The notes under the pieces were generated by a model, which made no database searches, had not been told where the DNA came from, and saw only the letters and a program-made list of their open reading frames with translations. A DNA stretch of 64,000 nucleotides from Armatimonadota bacterium (lineage in GTDB: Bacteria > Armatimonadota > UBA5829 > DSUL01): the NCBI GenBank assembly GCA_025998755.1, contig AP024674.1:1020004-1084003 (forward strand). Direction: 5' to 3'. This document shows positions 62,967-64,000 of the stretch, piece by piece; within the stretch, counting starts at the first letter, position 1, and each line of letters opens with the position of its first letter. A program made the position numbers and the translations under genes.

Positions 62967-63677
62967 TTACACCGGAACCCCGTGGTCCCGGATCTCGAAC
63001 TTATAACCCACCCCCCAGATGGTGGTAATGCGGCAAGGGCTGCCGTCCACCTGGATCTTCCGGCGCAGCCTTTTGACGTGCTGATCCACAGTGCGCTCGT
63101 CACCGTAGAACTCCTGATAAGCCCAGACCTGTTCGAGGAGCTGCTCCCGAGTAAAGACCCGGTTGCGATGCTTCGCAAAATGCCACAGCAGGTCGAATTC
63201 CTTCGGCGTGAGGTCCACGGTGATATCGCCCATCCGCACTTCACGGCTCACCCGGCTGACCGTCATGCCGGGCAGGGTGAGAACCTGGGCCTCCTCCGAG
63301 GCAGGCGAAAGAGCCACTCGACGCAGAACCGCCCGCACGCGCGCCAGAAGCTCGCGCGGACTGAAGGGTTTGACGACATAGTCGTCGGCTCCCATCTCCA
63401 GCCCAAGGATGCGGTCCACTTCATCCCCTCGTGCGGTCAGTGCGATCACCGGGATGCTGCCCATGCGTCGGAGCTCCCGAAGAACAGTCAGCCCGTCCAT
63501 CTCCGGCAGCATAATGTCCAGCACGACCAGGTCCGGATGGAACTCCTGAACGGCAACCAGGCTGGACGATCCGTCTTCGACGCACGACACCTCGAAACCG
63601 GCGTTGGTGAAGTATTCCGAGAGCAGGCTGCGGACTCCCTCGTCGTCGTCCACAACCAGAATGCGTTGCTTGGTCAT
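62967..63677 (-). CDS. OmpR/PhoB-family response regulator
   Basis: A 236-residue regulator. The receiver domain has acidic residues ILVVDDDEGV, the phospho-Asp in VLDIMLPEMDGL, the switch Thr in IALTARGDE, and the Lys in VVKPFSPRELL. The winged-helix DNA-binding domain is typical of OmpR/PhoB (VDLTPKEFDLLWHFAKHRN, VFTREQLLEQVW, RTVDQHVKRLRRKI, IWGVGYKFE). The ATG at 63677 gives the family-typical N-terminus; an ATG 11 codons upstream is possible. It is the partner of the kinase encoded downstream. Confidence 0.95.
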   Translation of the reverse strand: MTKQRILVVDDDEGVRSLLSEYFTNAGFEVSCVEDGSSSLVAVQEFHPDLVVLDIMLPEMDGLTVLRELRRMGSIPVIALTARGDEVDRILGLEMGADDYVVKPFSPRELLARVRAVLRRVALSPASEEAQVLTLPGMTVSRVSREVRMGDITVDLTPKEFDLLWHFAKHRNRVFTREQLLEQVWAYQEFYGDERTVDQHVKRLRRKIQVDGSPCRITTIWGVGYKFEIRDHGVPV

Positions 63678-63972
63678 GCGGAGTGCGTCTACCCTCCCCT
63701 TCCGGCGCATCCCCGATACCGGGATGCGCCCACAACGGAATCCCCTGGGATTCCCCCGACATTCATATCAATCATAAAAAGTACTAGGTCAAAAGTCAAG
63801 AGGCCAAGGATTTCACACTCATGTTCGGAAGGCTGTCAGACCATTCAAACTGTTGAAGAGGCCTCGTAAGGATTACCTCAACGCAGCTGCAACCAGATTG
63901 GTTATGCGACGACGTGTGCGACGGATTTTTGACGCATCATTGTCCGTACACACCCGATTGGTGAGGAGCACG
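63678..63972. other. Promoter region of the two-component operon and of the gene leaving the window
   Basis: This is the least GC-rich stretch in the last 20 kb (around 63760-63800), as expected of a promoter region. TTTTTTGACGCATC near 63926-63940 offers a possible -35 for the rightward gene, but I see no clear -10. No gene is seen. Confidence 0.35.
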
Positions 63973-64000
63973 ATGCACAGTTCCTCCGAGGGCGAAACGA
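63973..64000 (+). CDS. Start of a rightward gene cut by the window end
   Basis: The ATG at 63973 is preceded by GAGGAG at a spacing of about 4-5 bases and opens a frame for nine codons (MHSSSEGET) to the window end. It is too short to identify. Confidence 0.35.

Overview
The window is a 64 kb stretch of GC-rich bacterial chromosome. It has closely packed genes, two small tRNA groups, many Rho-independent terminators, and no phage, CRISPR array, rRNA or intact insertion sequence that I can see. Pseudopilins whose methylation signal runs into a '..[10 protein letters not shown]..' type continuation, PEP-CTERM proteins, DUF1680/DUF2961/DUF6785-type genes and several TTG/GTG starts point to Armatimonadota or a near relative. 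That placement is inference from gene content only. Five tRNAs are present and none encodes its CCA end.

Layout. 1-7.9 kb: part of a DUF4118 sensor kinase, then carbohydrate-active enzymes (GH172-like DUF2961, CBS protein, GH127-like DUF1680, a large secreted protein of unknown family) and an M55 D-aminopeptidase. 8.1-15.4 kb: a secreted-protein block with a lamin-tail PEP-CTERM protein, a phospholipase-D-fold protein with dockerin and OB folds, a UshA-type 5'-nucleotidase, a multi-OB-fold protein and a pseudopilin. 15.8-16.6 kb: a small inverted-repeat element and tRNA-Ser(CGA), tRNA-Arg(CCT), tRNA-Arg(GCG). 16.6-20.8 kb: a Tat/iron-sulfur operon (DUF362, DUF6599-like, DUF362, polyferredoxin). 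21-27.7 kb: stand-alone TRAM protein, degenerate nucleotidyltransferase plus SMR-type transporter, tRNA-Gln next to glnS, a TMTC-like membrane glycosyltransferase and a lipoprotein. 28-31.8 kb: a pseudopilin gene broken by one in-frame TAG, a PEP-CTERM protein and a beta-helix protein. 31.9-38 kb: PPK2, VanW, cysS, GNAT, a beta-propeller glycosidase-like protein, tRNA-Leu. 38-45 kb: two related carbohydrate-binding/PEP-CTERM proteins, a DUF6785-like membrane protein and an amidohydrolase. 45-64 kb: mostly housekeeping and envelope genes (M16 pair, rodA, pepP-type peptidase, a Trm112-AroQ fusion, Wzm/Wzt exporter, an unpartnered RbsA-type ATPase, a 15-plus-repeat TPR protein, rsmI, a parvulin isomerase, a sugar-phosphate epimerase and a two-component pair).

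How the genes work together. The most interesting hypothesis concerns 8.1-14.6 kb. The modules that in Bacillus YhcR and Shewanella ExeM sit in a single secreted nuclease (lamin-tail domain, OB fold, nuclease, 5'-nucleotidase) are spread here over adjacent genes, which would make an extracellular nucleic-acid scavenging set. The paired OB-fold module of the phospholipase-D-fold protein recurs in a carbohydrate-binding protein 28 kb away. Other items worth checking are the amber-interrupted pseudopilin, the Trm112-AroQ fusion, the unusual tRNA-Arg(GCG), the DUF362 iron-sulfur operon and the 140-bp inverted-repeat element.
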